Shown here piece after piece: positions 9,349-17,038 of a stretch of 64,000 nucleotides of DNA; position 1 is the first letter of the stretch; each line of letters starts with the position of its first letter. A program made the position numbers and the translations under genes. Origin of the DNA: an uncultured Bacilli bacterium. GTDB lineage: Bacteria; Bacillota_I; Bacilli_A; RF39; UBA660. The stretch is taken from the NCBI GenBank assembly GCA_934155645.1, contig CAKPHC010000001.1, forward strand, positions 186,001 through 250,000, given 5' to 3'. Below the pieces are notes generated by a model, which was not told the origin of the DNA, made no database searches, and saw only the letters and a program-made list of their open reading frames with translations.

Positions 9349-10509
9349 CTATAAACTCCTTTCATTAGTCTTAGATGGAAACTGATTAAGGAATTCTTGA
9401 GCTTGTAATAAAGATTCTATATCTAGACCATTTAGTTTTCTTAAACAATCCTGTATTGTTATTTCCCTTTGCTTAGAATCCTCACTTATTTTAAATCTAG
9501 GTAATATAGGTGATAAATCTACGCATGATAGAGCATCCGGACTAACAAACTTATTACAACAGACATTTTTGTCCAACGCAACACAGCCACCTTCAATAAT
9601 ATCATCAAATATATAATTCTTATCAAAAAAAACATTATCTTTATTTTTAGATGGTAAATAGAAATCCTTCATTTCATCTAGCTCATCATCAGATTTTAAT
9701 GAGTTAATTGGAACAAGCGCTAAATATGGTTTTGTATCGCCAAATTTATTCCAACACTTATTAAAAAAATCTAACACTTCTTTTCTATCATCTTCAGTCA
9801 TATTATTTTTTTCCATTAGTTTTGTTATATTTAAAAAGCAAGCATCATAATCTCTATTTTCATAAGCATGCCTATTTTCTTCAGGCACTAATCCCCAACC
9901 ATAACAAATACTACCGCCACATAATTGCCCGAACCATTCAGGAGAATCGGCATAATATAGCATCCTTTGTGGATTACAATTGTAAAACCATCCATTTTTT
10001 TCATTTTTAATATCCAACATGCCCCAACCCAAAGGATTGCTATTACTATATTTACCAAAAATGGAAGCAATGTGCATAAGTTCATTTCTTTCATCAAGTG
10101 AAGATTGCGAAGGCAATAATCCATATTTCATATTATTCTCTATTGCATTACTATTTCCAGCATGAAAAACATAACCATCTCTAACAAGGTTTTCAAATGC
10201 ATATTCAATAACTTCTTCTATTCTTTCGCCAATTTCACTGTGTGGAATACCTATTCTATCAGCAATTTTCGATTGTATAAATTGAATCTGTTGTTCTTTA
10301 GAAGTTATGCCCATATATTCTTCAATACCAACCGATTCCTTAAATAAAACACAGTATCCAATCATTCTTCCAAAGTTCTTTTCTTGTAATTCTTTTTCAT
10401 CATATGTCATTACCCTTTTTTTCATAAAATAATGTTGAATCAAAGGATTATCCAAACATTGTGATATAAGTTTTCCAATATCTTCGTTCACTTCATTACC
10501 TTCTTCCAT
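9349..10509 (-). CDS. 386-aa element cargo protein, possible ADP-ribosyltransferase-like fold
   Basis: Not a family I can name with confidence. Residues about 105-135 read YVFHAGNSNAIENNMKYGLLPS, which has the 'H-G-x...I...G-L-p-S' pattern seen at the NAD-binding start of ART-type enzymes such as DarT. Further on are YYADSPEWFGQLCGG and a strand TKPYLALVPIN; near the end is FDDIIEGGCVAL. There is no signal peptide or membrane segment. The first ATG (10509) lacks a clear RBS; a GTG at 10491 preceded by GAAGG is an alternative start. It is transcribed from the TTGAAA-17-TATAAT promoter just inside the att junction, with the 67-aa gene behind it. Toxin or defence activity is a hypothesis. Confidence 0.6.
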   Translation of the reverse strand: MEEGNEVNEDIGKLISQCLDNPLIQHYFMKKRVMTYDEKELQEKNFGRMIGYCVLFKESVGIEEYMGITSKEQQIQFIQSKIADRIGIPHSEIGERIEEVIEYAFENLVRDGYVFHAGNSNAIENNMKYGLLPSQSSLDERNELMHIASIFGKYSNSNPLGWGMLDIKNEKNGWFYNCNPQRMLYYADSPEWFGQLCGGSICYGWGLVPEENRHAYENRDYDACFLNITKLMEKNNMTEDDRKEVLDFFNKCWNKFGDTKPYLALVPINSLKSDDELDEMKDFYLPSKNKDNVFFDKNYIFDDIIEGGCVALDKNVCCNKFVSPDALSCVDLSPILPRFKISEDSKQREITIQDCLRKLNGLDIESLLQAQEFLNQFPSKTNERSL

Positions 10510-10527
10510 TTTATTTTATATAATCCA

Positions 10528-10556
10528 ATTATACCATACTTCTTTTACCTTTTCAA
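10528..10556 (-). promoter_or_regulatory. Sigma-A-type promoter for element cargo
   Basis: On the minus strand TTGAAA (10556-10551), a 17-base spacer and TATAAT (10533-10528) lie just inside the right junction of the element. The cargo is therefore probably expressed in growing cells. Confidence 0.7.
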
Positions 10557-10562
10557 AATATA

Positions 10563-10958
10563 CTAATTATTCTCCATAAAAAATGTATCTCCTCTTTTCA
10601 CCGTGTAACTAGTATATTTAGGAAGAACACTTGTATCATTTTCAATGTGACATGGAATTCTTATTTTCTGACCAATACTTAAATTATTACTACTTAGATT
10701 ATTATATCTTTTTATCTCATCAACAGTTGTATTATACTTTTTGGCAATATTATATAAATTATCACCTTTCTTCACTGTATAGATTATGCATTCTGAAGGA
10801 TTACTACTATCATTTTCACTTATTATAAGAACTTGTGATAGATAAATATTTTCATCAGATAAATTATTTAACTCTTTTAATTTTTGTACACTGGTATTGT
10901 GTTGCCTAGATATGCCATATAATGTATCACCAGGCTGAACCACATACGTATTATTCAT
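10563..10958 (-). CDS. LysM protein, 5' fragment truncated by the element
   Basis: A 131-aa product as it stands: LysM 1 (YVVQPGDTLYGISRQ), LysM 2 (YTVKKGDNLYNIAKK) and the first residues of LysM 3 (YTVKRGD). It then runs into element DNA, giving TFFMENN and a stop. The true gene part ends at 10588. There is a good AAAGGAG site before the ATG and no signal peptide, as is usual for spore coat LysM proteins such as SafA. With the 3' fragment it forms a five-LysM protein of 279 aa. The truncated version may still be made and bind peptidoglycan. It is divergent from the sortase gene. Confidence 0.88.
   Translation of the reverse strand: MNNTYVVQPGDTLYGISRQHNTSVQKLKELNNLSDENIYLSQVLIISENDSSNPSECIIYTVKKGDNLYNIAKKYNTTVDEIKRYNNLSSNNLSIGQKIRIPCHIENDTSVLPKYTSYTVKRGDTFFMENN
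10588..10593. repeat. Core of attachment site at the right end of the element (TCTCCT)
   Basis: Matches the copy at 7181-7186. Bases to the left (10563-10587) code for the foreign TFFMENN tail and belong to the element. Confidence 0.65.
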
Positions 10959-11053
10959 TTTATTACTCCTTTCATTAAAATATATGAATTTACTATTTAA
11001 TTATTTATGTGATACAATATTTTATATAATATTAGAAATATTTGGAGATATGT

Positions 11054-11890
11054 ATGAAAATTAAAAAAAGGAAAAGAATAAGATGGAAAAATGTTGTTAT
11101 AGCAATAATATTTCTTATATGTTTAACTACCGCTATAATTTCTATTATAAATATATTTATGTGGAAAGTTGATTCTGATAACGTAAAAGAACAATTAAAA
11201 GACATAGAAAAAATTAATCCTATCGAAGAAGTGGAAGATACTGAAAACACAGAAATAATTCCTCAAGAAGAAGAAATACCACAAGCTAATCCATATTGGG
11301 ATTATATAAAGATAAATTTAATTAATGTAGATTTTGAAGAATTAAAAATAGTTAATTCAGATACTAAAGGTTGGATTGTAGTTAATGGTACAAATATTAA
11401 TTATCCTTTTGTTCAAGCCAAAGACAATGCCTATTACTTAAAACATTCCTTTGATAAAAGTAATAATAATGCCGGATGGGTCTTCTTAGACTACCGTAAC
11501 AATTTAGATAATATGGACAAAAACACTATCTTATACGCCCATGGTAGATGGGATACAACTATGTTTGGAAGTTTAAAAAATATTCTTACTAGTGGATGGC
11601 TAAATAATAGTGATAACTATGTAATAAAATTATCAACAGAAAAAGAGAATACTTTATGGCAAGTATTCAGTGTATATCATATTCCCACTACTAGCGATTA
11701 CTTAAAAACAAAATTTCAAGATAATAAAGATTTCTTAGACTTCGCACAAATGTTAATAAATAGAAGTGCTCATAATTTTAATACTTCTGTTAATGAAAAT
11801 GACTACATAATAACATTATCAACATGTTATAACGATAAAGAAAAAGTAGTTTTACATGCAAAATTAATCAAAAAAGAAACACGTTCTTAA
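11054..11890 (+). CDS. srtB: Class B sortase
   Basis: A 278-aa membrane-anchored transpeptidase. A basic start (KIKKRKRIRWK) and one membrane helix are followed by an acidic linker and the sortase domain (about residues 90-275). The catalytic histidine is in LYAHGRW and the cysteine in TLSTCYND. GWIVVNGTNINYPFVQ and the AGWVFLDYRN region are typical of class B enzymes, which attach surface proteins to the cell wall. The usual active-site arginine after the cysteine appears as lysine (DKEKVVLHAKL), which is odd. The ATG at 11054 is preferred over an upstream TTG because GGAGAT fits it. No sortase substrate is visible nearby. Confidence 0.9.
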   Translation: MKIKKRKRIRWKNVVIAIIFLICLTTAIISIINIFMWKVDSDNVKEQLKDIEKINPIEEVEDTENTEIIPQEEEIPQANPYWDYIKINLINVDFEELKIVNSDTKGWIVVNGTNINYPFVQAKDNAYYLKHSFDKSNNNAGWVFLDYRNNLDNMDKNTILYAHGRWDTTMFGSLKNILTSGWLNNSDNYVIKLSTEKENTLWQVFSVYHIPTTSDYLKTKFQDNKDFLDFAQMLINRSAHNFNTSVNENDYIITLSTCYNDKEKVVLHAKLIKKETRS

Positions 11891-11972
11891 TTAAACACTA
11901 TCATTGATAGCATTTTTATAAAAAATATTTTAAACTTTTACTTTACTACATATCATTTAATAAGGAGCTTAT
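11891..11972 (+). other. srtB downstream region
   Basis: A short palindrome (CTATCATTGATAG) followed by TTTTTAT lies just after srtB and may be a weak terminator. AT-rich sequence with an AAGGAG leads into the small ORF at 11973. Confidence 0.35.
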
Positions 11973-12005
11973 ATGGAAATTATTAACAGTAGTAGTTTTC
12001 TCTAA
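11973..12005 (+). CDS. 10-codon ORF with strong RBS (leader peptide or gene remnant)
   Basis: An ATG with AAGGAG in ideal position opens the peptide MEIINSSSFL and stops; a strong hairpin terminator follows at once. The start resembles the first residues of thioredoxins ('MxIINSxxF'), so this may be a truncated gene at the island edge. A regulatory leader peptide is an alternative. Confidence 0.3.
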   Translation: MEIINSSSFL

Positions 12006-12015
12006 TGCTAAACTT

Positions 12016-12050
12016 AAAAAGTCTAGATTTATATTTTCTAGACTTTTCTT
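12016..12050 (+). terminator. Rho-independent terminator after the 10-codon ORF
   Basis: AAAAGTCTAGA (12017-12027) and TCTAGACTTTT (12037-12047) form an 11-bp perfect stem followed by T-rich sequence. Confidence 0.75.
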
Positions 12051-12456
12051 TTGTATTAAGAATTGATTATTTCTATCATTGTTTCTGAACTTTTTTTGTT
12101 CTTCAACTTTTGAAACAAATTGAATTTATTCCTTTCTTGAACATTTTTTTGTACTGTAAATAATTTTATAATTCATCCATACCACATTAATTCGTTCATA
12201 AAAGCTCTCTCTCATCGAGTGTCAAGTTTTTTATGTCTTCCTTCACACTTTTGGTTAATACACTCATTTCATTATTGTCCAAATATGATAATTCATCTCA
12301 TAAGCTTTACCTCTTCAGATTTTGAGGGGTCTTCTTAAAGAACAGACAATTATGGTAAAAATTACTAAAAAAAACTAAATAGGAGAATTAAAAAATCAAA
12401 ATTTGTAATCTTAGTTAATTTATGCTATTATATGTACAATCAAGGGGGAATGTTGA
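12051..12456. other. Gene-free region with decayed coding sequence
   Basis: No intact ORF. On the minus strand short readable stretches (an ATG at about 12263 reading MSVLTKSVKEDIKNLTLDE, then stops and shifts) look like a decayed gene that I cannot identify. The right end holds a TATTAT-type promoter box and the GGGGGA ribosome binding site of the next gene. It probably marks the left edge of the accessory island. Confidence 0.4.
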
Positions 12457-13440
12457 ATGAATACAATAAGGATTAGAAAAGCATTAAATCTTACAAAAGG
12501 CTGTATAGAAGTAAGGTTCAATGGGATACCAAACGGTAATGCTGATTTAGATAAAATTGACAAATTATTGGAAGATTTTATGAATAATCATAGGCATAAT
12601 TGTATGATAGAAAATGTTAATATTGTTAGAACAATATTGAAGGATTATGAAGAAAAAATATTAGTTATTTTTTATCAAGATGAAAAAGGTTCAGAAATTG
12701 TTAAATATGATAATTTTAATTTATTCTTATACGAAAAAAGTCAAAGGGAAGAAAATAGTGAATATTGTGATAAATATAAAATTAAATATGAACCAACTAA
12801 TGGTATAACATTAGATTACAACAATCATGAAACTGATGTAACAAATTATCCAGGTATTGAATTAATGTCTAAAGAAATTACTGAAATGATAAAGCAAATC
12901 TATTATTTAAAAAATGCTAAAGCTATTGTTTTAGATAGAGATGATAAAGTATTAATAGAAATATATAAATTATTCTATAATGAAAATCCTGATTTTAGTA
13001 GTAAAGGCATTAATATAAAAGTTCAAGCAATGATATCCATTTTGGCAGGATTTGGTATCTCTTTAGACGATAATTATGGATTCAGTCTGTATGGAAAAGA
13101 AAAAATGCCATTATCATCCGGCTTACAACAAAGGATTAATAAATTATATCCTTTAGGTGAAGTAAGTAAACTCGAAAATAATATAAAATTAGCCGAAGAG
13201 CCTAAAAAGATAATTAAAATTGTTGGAGAAACTATAAGAGAAACAATTTCTAATGAACAAAATCAAAATGAAGTATTGATAACAATTAGCAAAGTTATTT
13301 ATGCAGAAAGATATTCTCTTTCTACTAATAGTGATGTTAAAAAATTATCTGAATTTACTGAACGTACAACCGATGAAGTTGAATCAAGTATAAAATTAGT
13401 AAAACAAATTGAAACTAGAATTAATAAACAAGTAAATTAA
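12457..13440 (+). CDS. Hypothetical 327-aa protein
   Basis: I do not recognise this protein. It is soluble, rich in Lys, Glu and Asn, with no signal peptide or membrane helix. The start MNTIRIRKALNLTKGCIEVRF suggests a beta strand pair; the C-terminal third (about 230-325) is helical with heptad-like spacing. The ATG is preceded by GGGGGA at a good distance. It is followed directly by the decayed GNAT gene. Position at the edge of the island suggests an accessory function. Confidence 0.6.
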   Translation: MNTIRIRKALNLTKGCIEVRFNGIPNGNADLDKIDKLLEDFMNNHRHNCMIENVNIVRTILKDYEEKILVIFYQDEKGSEIVKYDNFNLFLYEKSQREENSEYCDKYKIKYEPTNGITLDYNNHETDVTNYPGIELMSKEITEMIKQIYYLKNAKAIVLDRDDKVLIEIYKLFYNENPDFSSKGINIKVQAMISILAGFGISLDDNYGFSLYGKEKMPLSSGLQQRINKLYPLGEVSKLENNIKLAEEPKKIIKIVGETIRETISNEQNQNEVLITISKVIYAERYSLSTNSDVKKLSEFTERTTDEVESSIKLVKQIETRINKQVN

Positions 13441-13455
13441 CAAAGATTTAAAATA

Positions 13456-13970
13456 CAGGCAAAAATGGATGAATAATCCTAAAGCTATGTCTTATAATGT
13501 AGGTTTTGATTTAGATTTAAAAGGTTATGACAAAGAAACTGAAACTATATCAAAAGCTGATAAAGAAATGATAGAATGGTACAATAAATAGACCAAATAA
13601 AGAAACAGATAGATATTTTGCATATATTTATTTATCAGATGAAAATAAACCGATTGGAGAAGTTTATTATTATCCAGATGTAGATATTCATTCTATGGGA
13701 ATACTAATTGATAATAAATTTAGAAGTTAAGGATATTCATATCTTGCCTTACTAGAACTAGAACAAGTTGTCTTTGAAAGAATAATATTAATGAATTATC
13801 TGATATGGTGCCACTTGATAGAATTGGGCTATTAAATCATTTGAAAAGACAAGTTTTATTTATACAGATAACGAACATATAGAGAAAGTTTTTGATAAAG
13901 ATACAATAGTTAAAGAATTATTAATAACATTACAAAATAAAGGAAGTGATAAACTATGCAAGAAATAATA
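13456..13970 (+). pseudogene. Decayed GNAT acetyltransferase
   Basis: Across several frames the sequence reads as a GNAT enzyme: KWMNNPKAMSYNVGFDLDL, then YLSDENKPIGEVYYYP, IHSMGILIDNKFRS, GYSYLALLELEQVVFE and HIEKVFDKDTIVKELL. The frame is broken by a TAG where WYNK-W is expected, by a stop after NKFRS (where the GxG loop should be) and by small deletions near 13770-13850. No start codon is visible. The old 3' end overlaps the APH start. The intact gene would have completed a GNAT-APH-Nudix operon. Confidence 0.8.
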
Positions 13971-14882
13971 AATAAAATAGTGCAACAAAACAAATCTTTA
14001 TTTGGAGAAAATCTAATAGTAAAAAAAATTAATGTTGGATTTACTAATACTTTATATAGTGTTAATGATTCTTTTATTATTAAAATATGTACTGATTTAA
14101 ATAATGAACCTAAATTTAAGAAAGAAATGGAATTTTATAACACAAATAAAACTAACGATTTAATACCAAAATTATATTATGCTAACACCGATAAAACTAA
14201 TATTCCATATTACTATGAAATATTAGAAAAAATTAATGGAGTTCCATTATATAATGTTTGGCATACTTTTGATGAGGAACAGAGAGAAAATATTATTAAA
14301 CAATTATGTGAAGCAATGAAACAATTTCATAGCAATAAAGGGCAAAAATATGATTGGGTTAAAAGAATTAGTGATTTATTTATAAGTTCATATAATAAAG
14401 CTAAAGAATTGAATTTACTTACTACTGAAGAACAAGAATTATTAAAAAGTGCTTATTCAAAATTTGATGAATACTTACAATCTAATGAATTTGTTTTAAT
14501 TCATAATGATTTACATTTTGATAATGTATTCTATGATAATGGAAAAATAAAACTAATTGATTTTGAAAGATCAGTATATGCACCAAGGGATTTTGAATTA
14601 GATATTCTTTATAGAATGATTAGAAAACCATGGAAGTTTGCAAGTGAGGAAAATGAGCAATATACAAAACTTGAAGATTATGAAAATATAATTTCTTATA
14701 TTGAAAAATATTATCCAGAATTAATACATATTGATAATTTATATCAAAGGCTTGCAATATATGATATTGTTTATTTCTTGAAACAATATGTTAATGCTCA
14801 TCAATATGAAGATTTAAAAAAAGATGTAATTAATGCATCAAAATCGTTGATGCGTTATAATAATATAGAGGTGTTAGAATGA
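13956..14882 (+). CDS. Aminoglycoside phosphotransferase (APH)-family kinase
   Basis: A 308-aa protein with the APH/choline-kinase fold. The catalytic loop is HNDLHFDNVF (about residues 183-192) and the metal-binding motif is KLIDFERS. The N-terminal lobe carries the ATP-binding strands (NVGFTNTLYSV, FIIKICTD). Family members phosphorylate aminoglycosides, sugars or other small metabolites with ATP. The substrate cannot be told; resistance should not be assumed. The stop overlaps the Nudix ATG, so the two are translationally coupled. Upstream lies the dead GNAT gene that used to be part of the same operon. Confidence 0.85.
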   Translation: MQEIINKIVQQNKSLFGENLIVKKINVGFTNTLYSVNDSFIIKICTDLNNEPKFKKEMEFYNTNKTNDLIPKLYYANTDKTNIPYYYEILEKINGVPLYNVWHTFDEEQRENIIKQLCEAMKQFHSNKGQKYDWVKRISDLFISSYNKAKELNLLTTEEQELLKSAYSKFDEYLQSNEFVLIHNDLHFDNVFYDNGKIKLIDFERSVYAPRDFELDILYRMIRKPWKFASEENEQYTKLEDYENIISYIEKYYPELIHIDNLYQRLAIYDIVYFLKQYVNAHQYEDLKKDVINASKSLMRYNNIEVLE

Positions 14883-15298
14883 AGAAATATAATGTAATAG
14901 TGGTTTTTAAAAAAGACTTAAATAGAACTTTAATGTGTAAAAGGACGAAAGAACCTTACAAAGGAATGTTTAATTTAGTTGGTGGAAAAATTGATAAAGA
15001 AAATGATGGATTAAATGAAGCGTATAGAGAGTTGTGGGAAGAAACAAATATTAACTGTGATGATATTTCTTTGATTCATTTTATGAATATTGAATATATT
15101 ACTATGGGTAAATCAATTGAAGTATATTATGGTATATTGAACAAAGATGTATGCTTAGTTGAAGAAGTTAATAAACTTGAATGGGTTGATATAAACGATA
15201 ACTTTTTTGATATGAATAAATATGCTGGAGAAGGTAATATAGGACACATAATTGAGGAGATAAAAATCGAGTTGAATAACAAAAACATTAATTTATAA
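14879..15298 (+). CDS. Nudix hydrolase
   Basis: A 139-aa protein, typical length for an 8-oxo-dGTP diphosphatase-like (MutT/NUDT1-type) Nudix enzyme. The Nudix helix is visible from GGKIDKENDG to YRELWEETNI. RELWEE is intact, but the first conserved glutamate of the box (G-x5-E) falls on Asn, with a Glu just before it. Activity may therefore be altered or the loop shifted by one. It overlaps the upstream APH gene by four bases. It probably hydrolyses a nucleoside diphosphate derivative; the substrate is unknown. Confidence 0.85.
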   Translation: MKKYNVIVVFKKDLNRTLMCKRTKEPYKGMFNLVGGKIDKENDGLNEAYRELWEETNINCDDISLIHFMNIEYITMGKSIEVYYGILNKDVCLVEEVNKLEWVDINDNFFDMNKYAGEGNIGHIIEEIKIELNNKNINL

Positions 15299-15342
15299 CT
15301 TTTGATTTTGTTTCATCTTTGATTTCAACAGGATATTGGATG

Positions 15343-15371
15343 AGCACTTATATAAAAATAGGTGTTTTTTT
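15343..15371 (+). terminator. Terminator of the APH-Nudix operon
   Basis: CACTTAT pairs with ATAGGTG (one G-T pair) and is followed by a run of seven T. Confidence 0.65.
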
Positions 15372-15457
15372 CATATTAAGATTGTTCTGAATCTTATTCT
15401 TTGTTTTCATTTTTATTATTAATTTTTTTGTCATTTTCTAACAATAAAGTAGAGCAA

Positions 15458-15640
15458 TTAAAGTATATAACTATTACTTATAATAATCTGCTGTGGTTCA
15501 CGAACACTTAAATTAGTTTTATTAAACTTAATTATATGACAGTTCACAAATCTGATGCTTAAATTTTTAAAACTGGTTTTAATTTTTATTTTATCTATTA
15601 CTTCACAAGGAAAAGTTAAAGTTTCTATGGTCGTTTTCAT
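15458..15640 (-). CDS. 60-aa truncated paralogue of the 91-aa protein at 25621-25896
   Basis: The C-terminal half (FVNCHIIKFNKTNLSVREP, then QQIIISN) lines up with FINGSIRKIDKSNLAYVEP and HKVIINN of the protein at the other end of the island. It lacks the last about 30 residues. A strong GGAGG precedes the ATG at 15640. The function is unknown. It may be a decayed copy left at an old element boundary. Confidence 0.5.
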   Translation of the reverse strand: MKTTIETLTFPCEVIDKIKIKTSFKNLSIRFVNCHIIKFNKTNLSVREPQQIIISNSYIL

Positions 15641-16058
15641 AACAATTTTTTCCTCCTTTACAATGAAAAAAGACCATAATACCAAATACTATGAACTTAC
15701 TTATATATTTATAGAATTATACTTAATGTCTTATAAATAAAGACCTTATAGTGCTATTATTTCTTATTTTGCACTTGCAAAATTGAGTTAAAAATATGTA
15801 AGAAATCAACCATACTATTGATTTTAATCTTTTGATTAAAGTGATTGCGAAGTTATATTTTTCTTCCAAGTGTTGGATTATAGTTATAAAAAGTTGGATG
15901 AATCTTGGAGGCTTTAAGATAGTGATAAAATTTGCCCAAATAATGGTATAATTATATATAGAAGCTACAGATAAATAGTAATCTGTTAAATTCTCAGGCT
16001 GTGTCCTGTAAATTTTAAACCAAATAATATATAATCGTTTTTGAAAAGAGGGATTAGT
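15641..16058. other. 418-base non-coding stretch
   Basis: No convincing gene. An antisense frame overlapping the next gene is rejected as a shadow. A TATAAT-like box near 15946 and a further AT-rich leader precede the XRE gene. Otherwise nothing is recognised. Confidence 0.45.
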
Positions 16059-16739
16059 ATGAATCAAGAAAAAATTGGAAAATACATAGCAACATGTAGA
16101 AAAAATAAAAACCTTACTCAAGAACAATTAGCTGAAAAATTAGGTATAACAAGTAAATCGATAAGTAGATGGGAGAACGGAAAAACTATGCCTGATGTTT
16201 CTTTGTTTCACTCATTATGTAAAGAATTAAGTATTACTATTAATGATTTATTAAGCGGAGAAACAACAAGTAAGAATAATTTGGATTTATCAGCAGATAA
16301 ATTATTGGATTACAGCAAATATATTAAGAAAACAGAAAAGAAAAAATCAATTATTTTATCGATTGGATTAATTACTTTAATTGGACTATTTTTAATAATA
16401 AACATTTTGATTTTTAATAAAACATTTTTTAAAAATTCTTATGAATTAGACTATATGAATAATATAAGTATTCCAATACCCAGATATTCTTATTACAGAG
16501 GGACGGGAGGAATGGAATCATATACAACTAAATTAAAAACAATTAAACAACCAGATGAAGTAAATATTTTGATAGATAGATATTTAAATACTTTAGATAA
16601 AATAGAATGTAATAATGAAAACTATTATTATGATAAAAATAAAAATTTTACGATAATTCAATATAGAATAAATAATGATGGTATTGGATTTGTTAATACA
16701 ATTTATATATCATATAGTGATGGAAATATTTGTAAGTAA
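16059..16739 (+). CDS. Membrane-anchored XRE-family regulator
   Basis: A 226-aa protein. Residues about 5-60 form a Cro/CI-type HTH (NKNLTQEQLAEKLG, ITSKSISRWENGKTMPD). After a linker a single membrane helix (about 98-120, ILSIGLITLIGLFLIINIL) leads to an about 100-residue outer domain of unknown fold. HTH proteins of this design sense an envelope or extracellular signal. The ATG at 16059 with an upstream AGAGGG is chosen over the earlier TTG. A 55-aa ORF follows. Targets are not evident. Confidence 0.82.
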   Translation: MNQEKIGKYIATCRKNKNLTQEQLAEKLGITSKSISRWENGKTMPDVSLFHSLCKELSITINDLLSGETTSKNNLDLSADKLLDYSKYIKKTEKKKSIILSIGLITLIGLFLIINILIFNKTFFKNSYELDYMNNISIPIPRYSYYRGTGGMESYTTKLKTIKQPDEVNILIDRYLNTLDKIECNNENYYYDKNKNFTIIQYRINNDGIGFVNTIYISYSDGNICK

Positions 16740-16781
16740 CAAACTTGCTAATATAAATCAAGTTTGAATGTGAGGCAAAAA

Positions 16782-16949
16782 ATGGATAATGATGTTCAAT
16801 CTATTATTGAGAAATCTAAAGAAGCGAGAGACATATTAAAGAGTTTTGAAAATAAAGAAAAAGCAGTAGAATATTTAGTTAATGAGACAAAGTTGTCAAA
16901 AGAAGAATATTCCACTGCTTATGATATTATTATTAAAATTGAAGATTAA
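16782..16949 (+). CDS. 55-aa hypothetical protein
   Basis: A small charged helical protein (MDNDVQSIIEKSKEARDIL to DIIIKIED) with a GTGAGG site. It lies 42 bases after the XRE gene and is probably co-transcribed. No family recognised. Confidence 0.5.
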   Translation: MDNDVQSIIEKSKEARDILKSFENKEKAVEYLVNETKLSKEEYSTAYDIIIKIED

Positions 16950-16988
16950 ATTACAATTTAATAATTTAAAAAATTTCATTAAAAATTA

Positions 16989-17019
16989 TTGACTCTCCCC
17001 TTAGAGTAGGTTGTATAAA
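16989..17019 (+). promoter_or_regulatory. MerR-type promoter with operator in a 19-bp spacer
   Basis: TTGACT (16989-16994) and TATAAA (17014-17019) are 19 bases apart, the long spacing typical of MerR-activated promoters. Inside is the dyad ACTCT-CCCCTT-AGAGT (16992-17007), very like known BmrR/Mta-type operators. The MerR gene next to it is therefore probably autoregulated. Confidence 0.8.
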
Positions 17020-17038
17020 TAATTTGAGGAGGCAAGAT

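Larger units (their letters stand above)
7187..10593 (-). mobile_element. 3.4-kb serine-recombinase element inserted in a LysM gene
   Basis: The boundaries come from the split LysM frame: the coding sequence stops matching at 10588-10593 and resumes at 7181-7186, with TCTCCT at both. The recombinase stop lies only 11 bases inside the left junction, as is usual for such elements. The contents, all on the minus strand, are a 386-aa protein, a 67-aa protein, a 59-aa protein and a 521-aa TnpX-like recombinase. A vegetative-type promoter lies just inside the right junction. There are no relaxase or replication genes, so it moves only by its own recombinase or serves as a resident excisable element. 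Excision would also reconnect the LysM promoter to two downstream wall genes. Confidence 0.85.

Noticed and set aside
15723..16127. 134-codon antisense frame
   Set aside because: It overlaps the start of the XRE gene, has no ribosome binding site and its protein has no domain-like pattern. Treated as a shadow.
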